The translations under genes were made by a program, and so were the position numbers. Source: Bordetella petrii (lineage in GTDB: Bacteria > Pseudomonadota > Gammaproteobacteria > Burkholderiales > Burkholderiaceae_B). From it: 64,000 nucleotides of DNA. Under the pieces are notes generated by a model. That model searched no databases. It was not told where the DNA came from and worked only from the letters and a program-made list of their open reading frames with translations. Positions 8,401-18,114 of the stretch are shown here, one piece after another (position 1 is the first letter of the stretch; each line of letters begins with the position of its first letter). The stretch is taken from positions 2,777,943 through 2,841,942 of the forward strand of contig NZ_JAFMZZ010000001.1 of the NCBI RefSeq assembly GCF_017356245.1, given 5' to 3'.

Positions 8401-9180
8401 TCAGTCCGCGTCCCAGGCCGCCAGGTAAGCGCGCCAGTGGGCGCCCTCGCTGGCGGACAGCGTGTCGCGCACCAGGTCGATTTCGGCCTGGTAGGCAGCC
8501 GCGTCGAGCTCGCCGCGCAGAAAGCGGAAGCGGCAATACACCAGCCAGGTGTTGACCACATCGGTTTCGCAGTAGGCGCGCACCTCGTCGGCCTTGCCCT
8601 GCTGCCAGGCCGGCCATACCTGCCCGCCGTCCATGCCCAGCTTGCCGGGAAAGCCGCAAAGCTTGGCCAGTTCGTCCAGCGGCGCATTGGCGCGGCCGTT
8701 GTACTTGGCCAGCAGGTCCATCAGGTCGATGTGGCGGTTGTGGTAGCGGCTGATGTAGTTGTTGAACTTGAATTCGCGGTCGTCGTCGCCGGTGTCCCAG
8801 TAGCGCGGGGCCGGCACGCCGTGTATCAGGCTGCGGTAATGCAGCACCGGCAGGTCGAAGCCGGAGCCGTTCCAGCTGACCAGCCGCGGCGTATAGCGTT
8901 CGATGGTCTTGAAGAAGCCGCTGATCAGAGCGGCTTCCGGGTCGTCGGGCTGGCCCAGCGTCTTGACGCGGAAGCCCTGGTCATCGCGGAACACGCAACC
9001 GATCACCGCGATGCGCTGCAGGTGCAGCGGCAGGAAATCGTGCCCCACCGCCTCGCGGCGCGCCTGGAAGGCACGTTCGGCGACCTCGGCATCGGGCACG
9101 TCGGCGCCCCAGCCGTTGAGCTTGCGCAGCCCGTCTGTGTCGGGCAGCGTTTCCAGGTCGAAGACCAGGGTGGGCGTCAT
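8401..9180 (-). CDS. DEDDy-type 3'-5' exonuclease (PolB-like exonuclease domain protein)
   Basis: This is a 259-residue exonuclease of the DnaQ-like superfamily. ExoI is D-L-E-T (residues 8-11), ExoII is W-N-G-S-G-F-D-L-P-V, and ExoIII is Y-C-E-T-D-V-V-N-T, giving the DEDDy set of acidic residues with a tyrosine. No polymerase domain is attached. Its start overlaps the nlpD stop by 4 bases, so it is translationally coupled to the surE-pcm-nlpD group. It occupies the place where rpoS follows nlpD in many proteobacteria. Its cellular substrate is not known. Confidence 0.85.
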   Translation of the reverse strand: MTPTLVFDLETLPDTDGLRKLNGWGADVPDAEVAERAFQARREAVGHDFLPLHLQRIAVIGCVFRDDQGFRVKTLGQPDDPEAALISGFFKTIERYTPRLVSWNGSGFDLPVLHYRSLIHGVPAPRYWDTGDDDREFKFNNYISRYHNRHIDLMDLLAKYNGRANAPLDELAKLCGFPGKLGMDGGQVWPAWQQGKADEVRAYCETDVVNTWLVYCRFRFLRGELDAAAYQAEIDLVRDTLSASEGAHWRAYLAAWDAD

Positions 9181-10019
9181 CGCGGCGGCAGGTACTGCAG
9201 CGGGTCGACCGGCGTGCCCTGGCGGCGGATCTCGAAGTGCAGGCGCGGCGAGGTGGTGTCGGTCTGGCCGACTTCGGCGATCTTGGCGCCGCGCTTGACG
9301 GTCTGGCCGGTTTTGACCAGCAGCGTCCGGTTGTGCGCGTAGGCGGTGATGAAGCCGTTCTGGTGGTTGATGATGATGAGGTTGCCCAGGCCGCGCACGC
9401 CGTTGCCGCTGTACATGACCTTGCCGTCGGCGGCCGCGGCGACCGGATCGCCCAGGGCGCCGCCGATGTCGATGCCCTTGGTGCTGCTGTTGAAGGTTTG
9501 CATGACCGGGCCGCTGGACGGCCAGCCCCAGCTGATCAGGCTGGCATCGGAGGCGCGCGGCGGCGTGGGCACCGGCGCGGGCCTTTCGGCGGGCGGCGTG
9601 GTGGCCGGCGGGGTTTCAGGCTCGCCCAGCGGAATGGGCTTGGGTTCGGCGCTGGGCGCCGGCGACGGGGTGGCGGCCGACGCGGCGGCGCCGCTGCCCG
9701 ACAGCTTCAGCACCTGGCCCACGGCCAGCTGGGTGGGATCGGTGATGTTGTTCCAGCGTTTGATCTCGTTGACATCGACGTTGTTGTTGCGGGCGATCTG
9801 GTACAGCGTATCGCCGGGCTTGACCACGTACGTGCCGCCAGGCTGCGCGGCAGCCGGCTGGTTGGACAGGTCGACGACGGGGGCGCGGTTCTTGGTGAAC
9901 GAACACCCGGCCAGCAGTGCCAGGCCGAACATGCCGGCCAGCCAGGCGGCTCGCGGCAAGCGTGCGGCACGCGCCGCGGAAAACGAAAAGTCGGTCAGTG
10001 GCAACTGCCCGTTGAGCAT
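9177..10019 (-). CDS. nlpD: NlpD-type lipoprotein, LysM plus degenerate LytM (M23) domain
   Basis: NlpD-type proteins activate cell-wall amidases at the septum. The ATG at 10019 is chosen over the TTG at 10040 because AGGAG lies 6 bases upstream of it. The lipobox L-L-A-G-C puts the lipidated cysteine at residue 39. A LysM domain (Y-V-V-K-P-G-D-T-L-Y-Q-I-A) is followed by a Pro/Ala-rich linker and a C-terminal M23 domain. In that domain the first metal ligand is replaced (K-G-I-D-I-G-G instead of H-x-G-x-D), while A-Y-A-H-N and L-H-F-E-I-R remain. It is therefore probably a regulator, not a hydrolase, as is known for NlpD. It follows pcm directly. Confidence 0.88.
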   Translation of the reverse strand: MLNGQLPLTDFSFSAARAARLPRAAWLAGMFGLALLAGCSFTKNRAPVVDLSNQPAAAQPGGTYVVKPGDTLYQIARNNNVDVNEIKRWNNITDPTQLAVGQVLKLSGSGAAASAATPSPAPSAEPKPIPLGEPETPPATTPPAERPAPVPTPPRASDASLISWGWPSSGPVMQTFNSSTKGIDIGGALGDPVAAAADGKVMYSGNGVRGLGNLIIINHQNGFITAYAHNRTLLVKTGQTVKRGAKIAEVGQTDTTSPRLHFEIRRQGTPVDPLQYLPPR

Positions 10020-10036
10020 GTGCTTCTCCTGGTTGC

Positions 10037-10852
10037 TCAAGATTGTATTCCTGCCCTCAGCGGTACGAAACGCACGGCTTCGAGCTCGGTGCGCTTCCAG
10101 TTCGAGGCGCCGGTGCGTTCAATGAGCACCAGCCTCTGGTTGGAGGCACCTTCCGGGGCGATCAGGCGTCCGCCCGGCGCCAGCTGGTCCAGCAGCGCTT
10201 GCGGAATGGCCAGACCGGCCGCAGCCACAACAATAGCATCGAACGGCGCCACGCCGGGCAGGCCCAGCATGCCGTCGCCGTGGATCAAGCGCACGCGGGT
10301 AGCCAGGCGCAAGGCGCGCAGATGGGCGCGCGCCAGTTCGAACAGGCCGCGGATGCGCTCGATGGCGTGGACTTCGCGCACGAACTGCGCCAGCACCGCG
10401 GCCTGGTAGCCGCACCCGGCGCCGACTTCGAGCACGCGCGTGGGGCTGCGGTCTTCGCAGGCCGCGGCGATCATGCGCGCCACCACCCATGGCTGCGAAA
10501 TGGTCTGCGAATGGCCGATGGGCAGCGCGGCGTCTTCGTAGGCGCGGCTGGCCAGCGCTTCGTCGACGAACAGGTGGCGCGGCACGGCGGCCATGGCGTT
10601 GAGCACGCGCTCGTCGGTAATGCCCTGCGTGCGCAGCCGCTGCACCATGGCCTGGCGCAGGCGGTCGGAATTCAGGCCCAGGTTGCCGCCCTGCCCGCCC
10701 GCGCCGCCGGCGGGCGCCGGCCGCGCCAGCGTGGGCGGCGAGATGCGCGTATTGCTGTTGGCGGCCGTGATGCCCGGCGCCAGGGCCGTCGAGCCGTAGT
10801 GCGGGCCGCGCGCGCCCGGCGGCTTGCCGGGGGGAGTCACAGGCTTGCGCAT
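10037..10852 (-). CDS. pcm: Protein-L-isoaspartate O-methyltransferase
   Basis: Pcm methylates isoaspartyl residues of damaged proteins with S-adenosylmethionine. The family core starts near residue 58 ([10 protein letters not shown]). The SAM site is [13 protein letters not shown], and G-H-S-Q-T-I-S-Q-P is the diagnostic segment. At 271 residues it is about 50-60 longer than usual; the extra N-terminal part is Pro/Gly/Ala-rich and looks disordered. The ATG at 10852 lies inside the end of surE (16-base overlap), indicating coupled translation. An internal start nearer the core is possible. Confidence 0.9.
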   Translation of the reverse strand: MRKPVTPPGKPPGARGPHYGSTALAPGITAANSNTRISPPTLARPAPAGGAGGQGGNLGLNSDRLRQAMVQRLRTQGITDERVLNAMAAVPRHLFVDEALASRAYEDAALPIGHSQTISQPWVVARMIAAACEDRSPTRVLEVGAGCGYQAAVLAQFVREVHAIERIRGLFELARAHLRALRLATRVRLIHGDGMLGLPGVAPFDAIVVAAAGLAIPQALLDQLAPGGRLIAPEGASNQRLVLIERTGASNWKRTELEAVRFVPLRAGIQS

Positions 10853-11595
10853 AGCGGCTCCGCCCAGTGCCGGACTTCGTCCAGCTGGCTGTGTTGGGTC
10901 AGGTCCAGCCGCAGCGGCGTGACCGATACCGCGCCCTGGGCCACGGCGTGGAAATCGGTGCCCGGCGCGGCGTCGGCGGCCAGGCCCACCGGCCCGATCC
11001 AGTAGACCGTGTCGCCATAGGGCGTGGTGGTGCGCACCACCGGCTCGGAAGGATGGCGCTTGCCCAGGCGCGTGACCTGCAGGCCGCCCAGGGCCTCGAA
11101 CGGCCGGCTGGGGATATTGACGTTGAGCAGCACCGGCGCGGCCAGCCGCTGGGCGATCTGGCGCTCGACCACCTGGCGCGCCACGCGGGCGGCTGCCTCG
11201 ATATGGGCCCAGCCCTTTTCGGCCAGCGAGAACGCGATGGCCGGGATGCCGAACAGATAGCCTTCGGCGGCGGCCGCCACAGTGCCCGAATACAGCGTGT
11301 CGTCGCCCATGTTGGCGCCGTTGTTGATGCCCGAGACGACCAGGTCGGGGCGCGTGTCCATCAGGCCGGTCAGGGCCACGTGCACGCAGTCGGAGGGCGT
11401 GCCATTGACGCACACGAATCCGTTGGCCGCGGTACGCACGGTAAGCGGCCGGTTCAGGGTCAGGGAATTCGAGGCGCCGCTGTGGTTGGTTTCAGGCGCC
11501 ACGACGGTAAGTTCGCCCAACCCCTGCAGGGCCTGCACCAGCGCCTCGAGGCCCGGGGCGGTGTAGCCGTCGTCGTTAGAAACCAGAATTCGCAT
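10837..11595 (-). CDS. surE: 5'/3'-nucleotidase SurE
   Basis: SurE is a metal-dependent nucleotidase of stress and stationary-phase survival. The 252-residue protein begins with the hallmark [11 protein letters not shown], whose two aspartates bind the metal. H-S-G-A-S-N-S-L-T and [12 protein letters not shown] segments follow. It heads the surE-pcm-nlpD-exonuclease group with overlapping junctions. A 181-bp intergenic region separates it from the divergent plsY and must hold both promoters. Confidence 0.93.
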   Translation of the reverse strand: MRILVSNDDGYTAPGLEALVQALQGLGELTVVAPETNHSGASNSLTLNRPLTVRTAANGFVCVNGTPSDCVHVALTGLMDTRPDLVVSGINNGANMGDDTLYSGTVAAAAEGYLFGIPAIAFSLAEKGWAHIEAAARVARQVVERQIAQRLAAPVLLNVNIPSRPFEALGGLQVTRLGKRHPSEPVVRTTTPYGDTVYWIGPVGLAADAAPGTDFHAVAQGAVSVTPLRLDLTQHSQLDEVRHWAEPLCASL

Positions 11596-11776
11596 TGTGC
11601 ATCCAGAAGAAAGCGCGCTCGATGAAACGCGACCGATTGTACCGCCGGAACCTTGCCGGCTTGCATGACAGCGGCAGCTGCCGCGCTCTGCGGTTCTCAT
11701 GGATAACCCGCAGACGCCGCCCCGGGCCGCGCGGTAGAATCCGCAGCCACGATCCCTTACACAATGGACGCTTCCC

Positions 11777-12415
11777 ATGGTGCAGACCGCCCCTTCGCTT
11801 TTCCTCAGCGCCGCGCTCATCGCGCTGGCCTACCTGATCGGGTCGATTCCCTTCGCGGTGGTGGTCAGCAAAGTCATGGGCCTGCAAGACCCGCGCAGCT
11901 ACGGGTCGAAAAACCCCGGGGCCACCAATGTGCTGCGCACCGGCAACAAGGCGGCCGCCGCGCTGACCCTGCTGGGCGACGCCGCCAAGGGCTGGTTCGC
12001 CCTGTGGCTGGCCCAGCTGCTGGCGCCGGGCCTGTCCTGGACCGTGTTCGCCCTGGTGGCGCTGGCCGCGTTCCTGGGCCATCTGTACCCGGTGTTCCTG
12101 GGCTTCAAGGGCGGCAAGGGCGTGGCCACGGCGCTGGGCATCCTGCTGGCCGTTCATCCCGGGCTGGCGCTGGCCACGGTGGCCACCTGGGTCATCATTG
12201 CCGTATTTTCGCGCTATTCGTCGCTGGCGGCGCTGGTGGCGGCGTTCTTCGCGCCGGTGTATTACCTGTTCGGCTCGGGCGTGGCCTGGTATGCGCAGGC
12301 GCCGGTGGGCGTGGCGCTGGCCATCATCACCCTGCTGCTGTTCTACCGCCACCGCGCCAATATCGCGCGCCTGCTGGCCGGCACGGAAAGCCGCATCGGC
12401 GCCAAGAAGAAATAG
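11777..12415 (+). CDS. plsY: Acyl-phosphate:glycerol-3-phosphate acyltransferase PlsY
   Basis: PlsY transfers an acyl group from acyl-phosphate to glycerol-3-phosphate in the first step of phospholipid synthesis. The 212-residue inner-membrane protein shows the conserved [17 protein letters not shown] and [18 protein letters not shown] motifs. It has several hydrophobic segments and a basic C-terminus (G-A-K-K-K). It is divergent from surE and convergent with tsaD; only 25 bases separate the two stop codons. Confidence 0.93.
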   Translation: MVQTAPSLFLSAALIALAYLIGSIPFAVVVSKVMGLQDPRSYGSKNPGATNVLRTGNKAAAALTLLGDAAKGWFALWLAQLLAPGLSWTVFALVALAAFLGHLYPVFLGFKGGKGVATALGILLAVHPGLALATVATWVIIAVFSRYSSLAALVAAFFAPVYYLFGSGVAWYAQAPVGVALAIITLLLFYRHRANIARLLAGTESRIGAKKK

Positions 12416-12440
12416 CCGCCCGGCCCGGGGCCCGTCCACG

Positions 12441-13487
12441 CTAGGCCGGAGCGTCGGCACAGATATCGGCCAGGTCCCAGCGCGGCCTGACCGTGAAAGC
12501 ATGCTGGCCGGCCTGCAGCGGCGCCAGCCCGGCCTTGACCCGCTCGGCGGCCGCGAACGCGATCATGGCGCCGTTGTCGGTGCACAACGCCAGGGGCGGG
12601 AAATAGGCGCGCGCGCGCAACGGCTTCAGGGCCTGCGCCAGCAACTCGCGCAGCAGCTGGTTGGCGCCCACGCCGCCAGCCACCACCAGCCGTTTCAGGC
12701 CGGTTTGCTTGAGCGCCCGCACGGCCTTGGCCACCAGCACTTCGACAATCGCCGCCTGGGTGGTGGCGGCCAGGTCGGCGCGCGCGCCTTCGTCCAGGCC
12801 GCCGGCGCGCTCGGCTTCTTTCACGCGCGTCAGCACCGCGGTTTTCAGGCCGCTGAAGCTGAAATCGAGGTCGCCGCTGTGCAGCATGGGCCGCGGCAGC
12901 GCGAAGCGGCGCGGGTCGCCGCTGGCCGCCAGGCGCGACAGCGCCGGCCCGCCCGGGTAGCCCAGGCCCATCAGCTTGGCGGATTTGTCGAAGGCCTCGC
13001 CGGCCGCGTCGTCGAGCGTTTCGCCCAGCAGGGCATAGCGCCCCACCCCGTCGACCCGCATCAATTGTGTATGGCCGCCCGACACCAGCAGCGCGACGAA
13101 CGGGAAATCGGGGCGCGGGTCGTCGAGCAGCGGCGACAGCAGGTGGCCTTCGAGGTGATGGATGGGAATGGCCGGCAGCCCGCGCGACCAGGCGAAGGCC
13201 TGCGCCACGCTGGCGCCCACCAGCAGCGCGCCGGCCAGGCCCGGCCCGGCGGTGTAGGCCACGGCATCGACGTCCTGCAAGCCCAGGCCCGCCTCGGCCA
13301 GCACCTGGCGCGCCAGCGGCACAGCGCGGCGGATGTGGTCGCGCGAGGCGAGCTCGGGCACCACGCCGCCATATTCCTGGTGCATGGCGATCTGGGTATG
13401 CAGGGCGTGCGACAGCAGGCCGCGTTCGGTGCTGACGGCGGCCACGCCGGTTTCGTCGCACGAACTTTCGAAGCCAAGGATGATCAT
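12441..13487 (-). CDS. tsaD: tRNA N6-threonylcarbamoyladenosine transferase TsaD
   Basis: TsaD transfers the threonylcarbamoyl group to A37 of ANN-reading tRNAs. The 348-residue protein starts [13 protein letters not shown]. It carries the metal-binding H-H-L-E-G-H (residues around 110-115), an S-G-G-H-T-Q strand, and the ASKHA-fold segment G-G-V-G-A-N. It is a single-gene unit, divergent from the purine permease gene with 75 bases between them. Confidence 0.95.
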   Translation of the reverse strand: MIILGFESSCDETGVAAVSTERGLLSHALHTQIAMHQEYGGVVPELASRDHIRRAVPLARQVLAEAGLGLQDVDAVAYTAGPGLAGALLVGASVAQAFAWSRGLPAIPIHHLEGHLLSPLLDDPRPDFPFVALLVSGGHTQLMRVDGVGRYALLGETLDDAAGEAFDKSAKLMGLGYPGGPALSRLAASGDPRRFALPRPMLHSGDLDFSFSGLKTAVLTRVKEAERAGGLDEGARADLAATTQAAIVEVLVAKAVRALKQTGLKRLVVAGGVGANQLLRELLAQALKPLRARAYFPPLALCTDNGAMIAFAAAERVKAGLAPLQAGQHAFTVRPRWDLADICADAPA

Positions 13488-13562
13488 GGCGGGAAGTTTA
13501 CATCTGGTGCGAAAATGGCGGCTTCATAACCACACACCGATCAACCACCGGGGACCTGAAAA

Positions 13563-14855
13563 ATGCTGGAGAAGCTATTCAAATTGCGCGAACACGGTAC
13601 GAACACCCGTACCGAGATCGTGGCCGGCCTGACGACCTTCCTGACGATGTCGTACATCATCTTCGTCAACCCGGACATCCTGTCCTCGACCGGCATGGAC
13701 CGCAATGCCGTGTTCGTGGCCACCTGCCTGGCGGCGGCGCTGGGCTCGCTGATCATGGCGCTGGTGGCCAACTGGCCCATCGGCATGGCGCCGGGCATGG
13801 GGCTGAACGCCTTCTTCGCGTTCACGGTGGTCAAGACCATGGGCTACACCTGGGAACAGGCGCTGGGCGCGGTGTTCATCTCGGGCGTCATCTTCCTGCT
13901 GCTTACCGTGACCGGCGTGCGCGCCTGGCTGATCAAGGGCATTCCGCATTCGCTGCGCAGCGCCATCGCCGCCGGCATCGGGCTGTTCCTGGCCATCATC
14001 GCGCTGTCCAACGCGGGCATCGTGGTGCCGCACCCGGCCACCAAGGTCACCCTGGGCGACCTGCGCGGACATGCGCCGCTGTTCGCCATATTGGGCTTCT
14101 TCATCATCGCCTCGCTGGATGCGCTGCGCGTGCGCGGCGCCATCCTGATCGGCATACTGGCGGTCACGCTGCTGTCGATGGCGCTGGGCTACAACGAATT
14201 CCACGGCGTGTTCTCCAGCCCGCCCAGTCTGGCGCCCACCTTCCTGCAGCTGGACATCATGGGGGCCCTGCACGCCGGCTTCGTGCATGTCATTCTGGTG
14301 TTCGTGCTGGTCGAGGTGTTCGACGCCACCGGCACGCTGATGGGCATTGCCAAGCGCGCCGGGCTGGTGCCCGAAAACCGGCCCAACCGGCTGGGCCGCG
14401 CGCTGTTCGCCGACAGCACCGCCATCGTGGCCGGCTCGATGCTGGGCACCAGCAGCACCACGGCCTACGTCGAAAGCGCCTCGGGCGTGCAGGCCGGCGG
14501 CCGCACCGGCCTGACGGCCCTGGTGGTGGGCCTGCTGTTCCTGGCCGCGCTGTTCATTTCGCCGCTGGCCGGCTCGGTGCCCGCCTATGCCACCGCGCCC
14601 GCCCTGCTGTACGTGGCCGGCCTGATGATGCGCGAGCTGATCGACATCGACTGGAACGACGTTTCCGAAGCCACGCCGGCGGCCCTGACCGCGCTGGTCA
14701 TGCCGTTTACCTATTCCATCGCCAACGGGCTGGCGTTCGGCTTCATCAGCTATGTCGTGCTGAAAACCTGCACCGGCCGCGGCCGCGAAGTGCACGCCGC
14801 GACCTGGCTGGTGGCGGCGCTGTTCGTGATCCGCTACGCGTTCTTCCCGGGCTGA
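13563..14855 (+). CDS. NCS2-family (AzgA-type) purine permease
   Basis: This is a 430-residue inner-membrane transporter with about 12-14 hydrophobic segments. It has the AzgA/GhxP-group signature T-F-L-T-M-S-Y-I-I-F-V-N-P, then M-A-P-G-M-G-L-N-A-F-F-A-F-T and G-T-S-S-T-T-A-Y-V-E-S-A-S-G. Members import adenine, guanine or hypoxanthine with protons; which one is not evident here. It appears monocistronic and is followed by two hairpins before the next gene. Confidence 0.9.
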   Translation: MLEKLFKLREHGTNTRTEIVAGLTTFLTMSYIIFVNPDILSSTGMDRNAVFVATCLAAALGSLIMALVANWPIGMAPGMGLNAFFAFTVVKTMGYTWEQALGAVFISGVIFLLLTVTGVRAWLIKGIPHSLRSAIAAGIGLFLAIIALSNAGIVVPHPATKVTLGDLRGHAPLFAILGFFIIASLDALRVRGAILIGILAVTLLSMALGYNEFHGVFSSPPSLAPTFLQLDIMGALHAGFVHVILVFVLVEVFDATGTLMGIAKRAGLVPENRPNRLGRALFADSTAIVAGSMLGTSSTTAYVESASGVQAGGRTGLTALVVGLLFLAALFISPLAGSVPAYATAPALLYVAGLMMRELIDIDWNDVSEATPAALTALVMPFTYSIANGLAFGFISYVVLKTCTGRGREVHAATWLVAALFVIRYAFFPG

Positions 14856-14913
14856 GCCCGGCCGCGGACGGCCCCTGGCACGCCGCTTGCGGGCCATTGA
14901 CCCAGGCTATCGA

Positions 14914-15010
14914 CCCGATCGACCACAAGGTTGATCGGGCAACGGGTTGATTTCGCCGATACACTCTCCATGTATAGAACAGGCGCCCGTCGATCCGGGC
15001 GCCTTCTTGT
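14914..15010 (+). terminator. Two hairpins downstream of the purine permease; second is terminator-like
   Basis: The first hairpin pairs CCCGATCGACC (14914-14924) with GGTTGATCGGG (14929-14939), with one G-T pair and loop ACAA; it lacks a T-tract. The second pairs GGCGCCCG (14982-14989) with CGGGCGCC (14996-15003) and is followed by TTCTTGT. The second could terminate the permease transcript. It lies only 22 bases ahead of the next start codon, so it could also act as a leader element. Confidence 0.45.
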
Positions 15011-15031
15011 CATGACCTGGAGACCCACCCC

Positions 15032-16054
15032 ATGACCGAACTGGCCCGCGTGCCGTTTTCCGTGCTGGACCTGGCACCCATCGTGCAAGGCGGCGATGCC
15101 GCGGGCGCGTTCCGCAATACGGTCGACCTGGCCCAGCATGTCGAGCGCTGGGGCTACCGGCGCTTCTGGCTGGCCGAACACCACAACATCACCGGCGTGG
15201 CCAGCAGCGCCACCGCGGTGATCATCGGCCAGGTGGCGGCCCACACCCAGACCCTGCGCGTGGGGTCGGGCGGCATCATGCTGCCCAACCACGCCCCGCT
15301 TATCATCGCCGAACAGTTCGGCACGCTCGAAAGCCTGTTTCCCGGCCGCATCGACCTGGGCCTGGGCCGCGCGCCCGGCAGCGACGGCGCCACCCAGCAG
15401 GCCTTGCGGCGCGGCCCGCGCAGCGGCCTGGAATTCCCGGCGCTGCTCGACGAGCTGCGCGCCCTGCTGGCCCCGGCCCGGCCCGGCCAACCGGTACGCG
15501 CCATTCCGGGCGCCGGCCTGGACATCCCGATCTGGCTGCTGGGCTCGAGCGACTTCAGCGCCCGCCTGGCGGCCGAGCTGGGCCTGCCCTTCTCGTTCGC
15601 CGGCCATTTCTCGCCCGAAGGCATGGCCGCCATGCGGCTGTACCGGCACCTGTTCAAGCCATCGGCCGCGCTGCAGCGCCCCTATGCCATGATCGGCGTG
15701 CCGGTCATCGCCGCCGACACCGACGAGCAGGCGCAGTACCTGGCGACCACGCAGCAGCAGAAGTTCCTGTCGCTGATCCGCGGCAACCGCCTGCCGCTGC
15801 AACCGCCGGTCGACAGCATGGACGGCGTCTGGAACGAATGGGAGCGCCAGGCCGTGCAGCAGAAGCTGGCCGCCTCCATCGTGGGCGGACCCGATACGGT
15901 CAGACAAGGTTTGCAGGCACTGGTCGCACAGACCGAAGCCGACGAGGTCATGATTGTTTCGGACTTCTATCGCCACGCCGACCGCCTGCGGTCGTACGAA
16001 ATACTTGCTTCACTGAAAAACGGCGCCGGCACGGCCACCCAGGCCGCCGCATAG
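15032..16054 (+). CDS. LLM-class flavin-dependent oxidoreductase (luciferase-like monooxygenase)
   Basis: This is a 340-residue TIM-barrel protein of the bacterial luciferase superfamily. The N-terminus [12 protein letters not shown] and the [11 protein letters not shown] segment are typical of the single-domain YhbW-like group. [13 protein letters not shown] follows. Such proteins use reduced flavin to oxidise small substrates; no substrate or flavin reductase can be assigned here. GGAGA lies about 9 bases before the ATG. Confidence 0.85.
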   Translation: MTELARVPFSVLDLAPIVQGGDAAGAFRNTVDLAQHVERWGYRRFWLAEHHNITGVASSATAVIIGQVAAHTQTLRVGSGGIMLPNHAPLIIAEQFGTLESLFPGRIDLGLGRAPGSDGATQQALRRGPRSGLEFPALLDELRALLAPARPGQPVRAIPGAGLDIPIWLLGSSDFSARLAAELGLPFSFAGHFSPEGMAAMRLYRHLFKPSAALQRPYAMIGVPVIAADTDEQAQYLATTQQQKFLSLIRGNRLPLQPPVDSMDGVWNEWERQAVQQKLAASIVGGPDTVRQGLQALVAQTEADEVMIVSDFYRHADRLRSYEILASLKNGAGTATQAAA

Positions 16055-16157
16055 CTGTACAGCCCGCCCTGCGGGGCGGGAAACCGCGCGGGCCCACCCC
16101 GCCCAACCGGCCGAACCGGCCATCGACGCCGCCCACCCGGCGGCAAGGAAGCCAAGC

Positions 16158-16535
16158 ATGAGCAGCATTGTTGAACTGACCAAAGATTCCTTCCAGGAAG
16201 CCATCAAGCCCGACAACACCTTGATCGTCGATTTCTGGGCCCCGTGGTGCGGCCCCTGCCGCGGCTTCGCGCCCGTGTTCGAGCAGGCCGCCGAGCAGAA
16301 CCCCGATGTCACCTTCGCCAAGGTGAACACCGACGTCGAGCAGGAACTGGCCGGCGCGCTGGGCATCCGCTCGATTCCCACGCTGATGGTGTTTCGCGAG
16401 CAAGTCCTGCTGTTTTCGCAGCCCGGCGCCCTGTCGGCCGGCCAACTGGACGAGCTGCTCGAGAAGATCAAGGCGGTGGACATGGCCAAGGTGCACCAGG
16501 AAATCGCCGCCGCGCAAGACGGCAGCGAAAAGTAG
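16158..16535 (+). CDS. Thioredoxin-family protein (co-chaperone-like)
   Basis: This is a 125-residue cytoplasmic thioredoxin-fold protein with the active site W-C-G-P-C (cysteines 31 and 34). The conserved cis-proline is in S-I-P-T-L-M-V-F. The C-terminal 20 residues extend beyond the core as a charged helix. It has no export signal, so its role is reduction of cytosolic disulfides. AAGGAA precedes the ATG. A short GC hairpin (16063-16080) lies between it and the upstream monooxygenase. Confidence 0.88.
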   Translation: MSSIVELTKDSFQEAIKPDNTLIVDFWAPWCGPCRGFAPVFEQAAEQNPDVTFAKVNTDVEQELAGALGIRSIPTLMVFREQVLLFSQPGALSAGQLDELLEKIKAVDMAKVHQEIAAAQDGSEK

Positions 16536-16551
16536 GCCGGCGCCGGGCGCG

Positions 16552-17151
16552 CTATGGAGCCGGCGGGTCCTGTACCTGCCAGCGGGCGCGCCCGCGCGTG
16601 ATGTCGGCCACGGTGCCCGCCAGCCCTTGCAGCGCCTCGCGTGGAACGGCCAGCGTCAGCGCGACGCCGTCGCCGTCGAACGACTCGGCCTGCACCGATG
16701 CGCCCGCCTGGGCGGCGCGCGCCTTCAGTAGCGGCAGTTCGGCATAGTCGCAGCGGCAGTTCACCGCCACCGTCTCGATGATGGCCACGCGCGGCCCCAG
16801 GCGCAGGCATTGCGCGGCGCAGCCCCCATAGGCGCGCACCAGCCCACCGGCGCCCAGCTTGACGCCGCCGAACCAGCGCACCACCAGCACCCCCACCCGG
16901 TCCAACCCCTGTCCTTCGATGGCCTGCAGGATGGGGCGTCCGGCGGTGCCGCCCGGCTCTCCGTCGTCATTGAACCGATAGGCCTGGCCGATGCGGTAGG
17001 CCCAGCAATTGTGGGTGGCCGTCGGGTCGCCGTGCGCGGCGAAGAATGCCATCGCCTCGGCCACGCTGGCCACGGGCGCCGCATGGGCCTCGAAACGGCT
17101 TTTCTTGATGTCTTCGAAATAGGCGCAGGGCCCGCTGAGTGTGTCGCTCAT
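16552..17151 (-). CDS. yigZ: YigZ/IMPACT-family protein
   Basis: This is a 199-residue protein of the UPF0029/IMPACT family. The signature segment is in the middle: F-N-D-D-G-E-P-G-G-T-A-G-R-P-I-L, followed by R-W-F-G-G-V-K-L-G-A-G-G-L-V-R-A-Y. The C-terminal part is a weaker DUF1949-like ferredoxin fold. The biochemical function is not established for bacterial members. It is convergent with the thioredoxin gene (16 bases apart) and probably transcribed alone. Confidence 0.9.
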   Translation of the reverse strand: MSDTLSGPCAYFEDIKKSRFEAHAAPVASVAEAMAFFAAHGDPTATHNCWAYRIGQAYRFNDDGEPGGTAGRPILQAIEGQGLDRVGVLVVRWFGGVKLGAGGLVRAYGGCAAQCLRLGPRVAIIETVAVNCRCDYAELPLLKARAAQAGASVQAESFDGDGVALTLAVPREALQGLAGTVADITRGRARWQVQDPPAP

Positions 17152-17217
17152 ACGCCGCGATTGTAGGCCGCATGGCGGGCCGGCTGGCAGTGACGCCGCG
17201 CGCCTGCGTTCGCAGCT

Positions 17218-18081
17218 TCAGCCGTGGCAGTCGGGCACTTCCTGGTCCAGGTAGACGTCGAAGGCCACGTCGCGCGCCCATTTCCGGATCATGGCGGTCC
17301 AGACGTCGTGCTGGCGCCATTGGCGCATGGCGGCGGCCAGCCAGCGCACCGAGGCCTCGTCGGCGGCCCGCGCCAGCCAGACGCGCTCTGCCCCGGGGCC
17401 ATCCAGAGGCAGCGTGGCCGAGAATTTTTTCCATTCGGGGAACTGCATCAACGGCTCCCAGGCGGCATCGTCGATCAGGCCGAGGTCGCAGGCGCCTTCG
17501 CGCACCGCCACCAGCGCGTCGGACGGCACCCGGAAGGTGCGCACCGTGGCGCCCCAGCGCTCTGCCAGGGCCCTCGCCTGGAAGGCGGCGCCGGCCATGC
17601 ATACACTGCGGCCCTTGACCTGCGGCCAGCTGCGCAGCTTAGTATCGCTGCGTATCACCGCCCGGGGCCGGGCCTCGTAGCCGGCCGGCACCACCGCCAC
17701 GCCCGGATCATCCAGCCCCGGCGCCGATTGCCCGGCGACGCGGTCGGCCAGCAGCAGGTCTACCGTGCCGTCGGCCAGCGCCGCGGCGCGCCGCCCCGCT
17801 TCGATCTGCACCACAGTGACCGGCAGTCCCAGCCGTTCGCCCAGCCTGGCCGCCAGGACGGTGTCCAGCCGCTCGGGCGTGCGCACCTTGGCGCCCGCCG
17901 CGGCCGGCGGCGCCAGGTAAGGCACGCCCACCACCAGGGCGCCGCGCTCGCGCGCCTGCGCAAAAGGCTGGCTGGATGGCCCGGCGGGCGCCAGCGCCGG
18001 CGAGCCCAGCAGCCCCGCCAGCGCGGCCGCCGCCAGCGCCGGCCGGCCACAACGGATGAGAAAGCGCAACCAGGGCTTCAT
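17218..18081 (-). CDS. Family-3-type periplasmic solute-binding protein, extra receptor of an ABC operon
   Basis: This is a 287-residue exported protein with a signal peptide (basic start, hydrophobic core, cleavage near A-L-A around residue 30). The body has the family-3 order: G-A-L-V-V-G-V-P-Y-L-A-P, L-A-A-R-L-G-E-R-L-G-L-P-V, then a G-T-V-D-L-L-L-A-D segment and a second lobe with V-K-G-R-S-V-C-M-A-G. It is the last gene of the minus-strand ABC operon, 33 bases after the permease stop. The operon already encodes an NrtA/SsuA-type receptor, so this may be a second receptor or an accessory binding protein. The ligand is unknown. Confidence 0.7.
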   Translation of the reverse strand: MKPWLRFLIRCGRPALAAAALAGLLGSPALAPAGPSSQPFAQARERGALVVGVPYLAPPAAAGAKVRTPERLDTVLAARLGERLGLPVTVVQIEAGRRAAALADGTVDLLLADRVAGQSAPGLDDPGVAVVPAGYEARPRAVIRSDTKLRSWPQVKGRSVCMAGAAFQARALAERWGATVRTFRVPSDALVAVREGACDLGLIDDAAWEPLMQFPEWKKFSATLPLDGPGAERVWLARAADEASVRWLAAAMRQWRQHDVWTAMIRKWARDVAFDVYLDQEVPDCHG

Positions 18082-18114
18082 GGCGTGCGGCGGGCCCGCG
18101 CCCGCCGTTCCTTT

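Noticed and set aside
16063..16080. GC hairpin between the monooxygenase and thioredoxin genes as a terminator
   Set aside because: The stem is good (CCCGCCC/GGGCGGG) but it is followed by AAACCGCG on the plus strand, with no T-run; on the minus strand no gene ends here.
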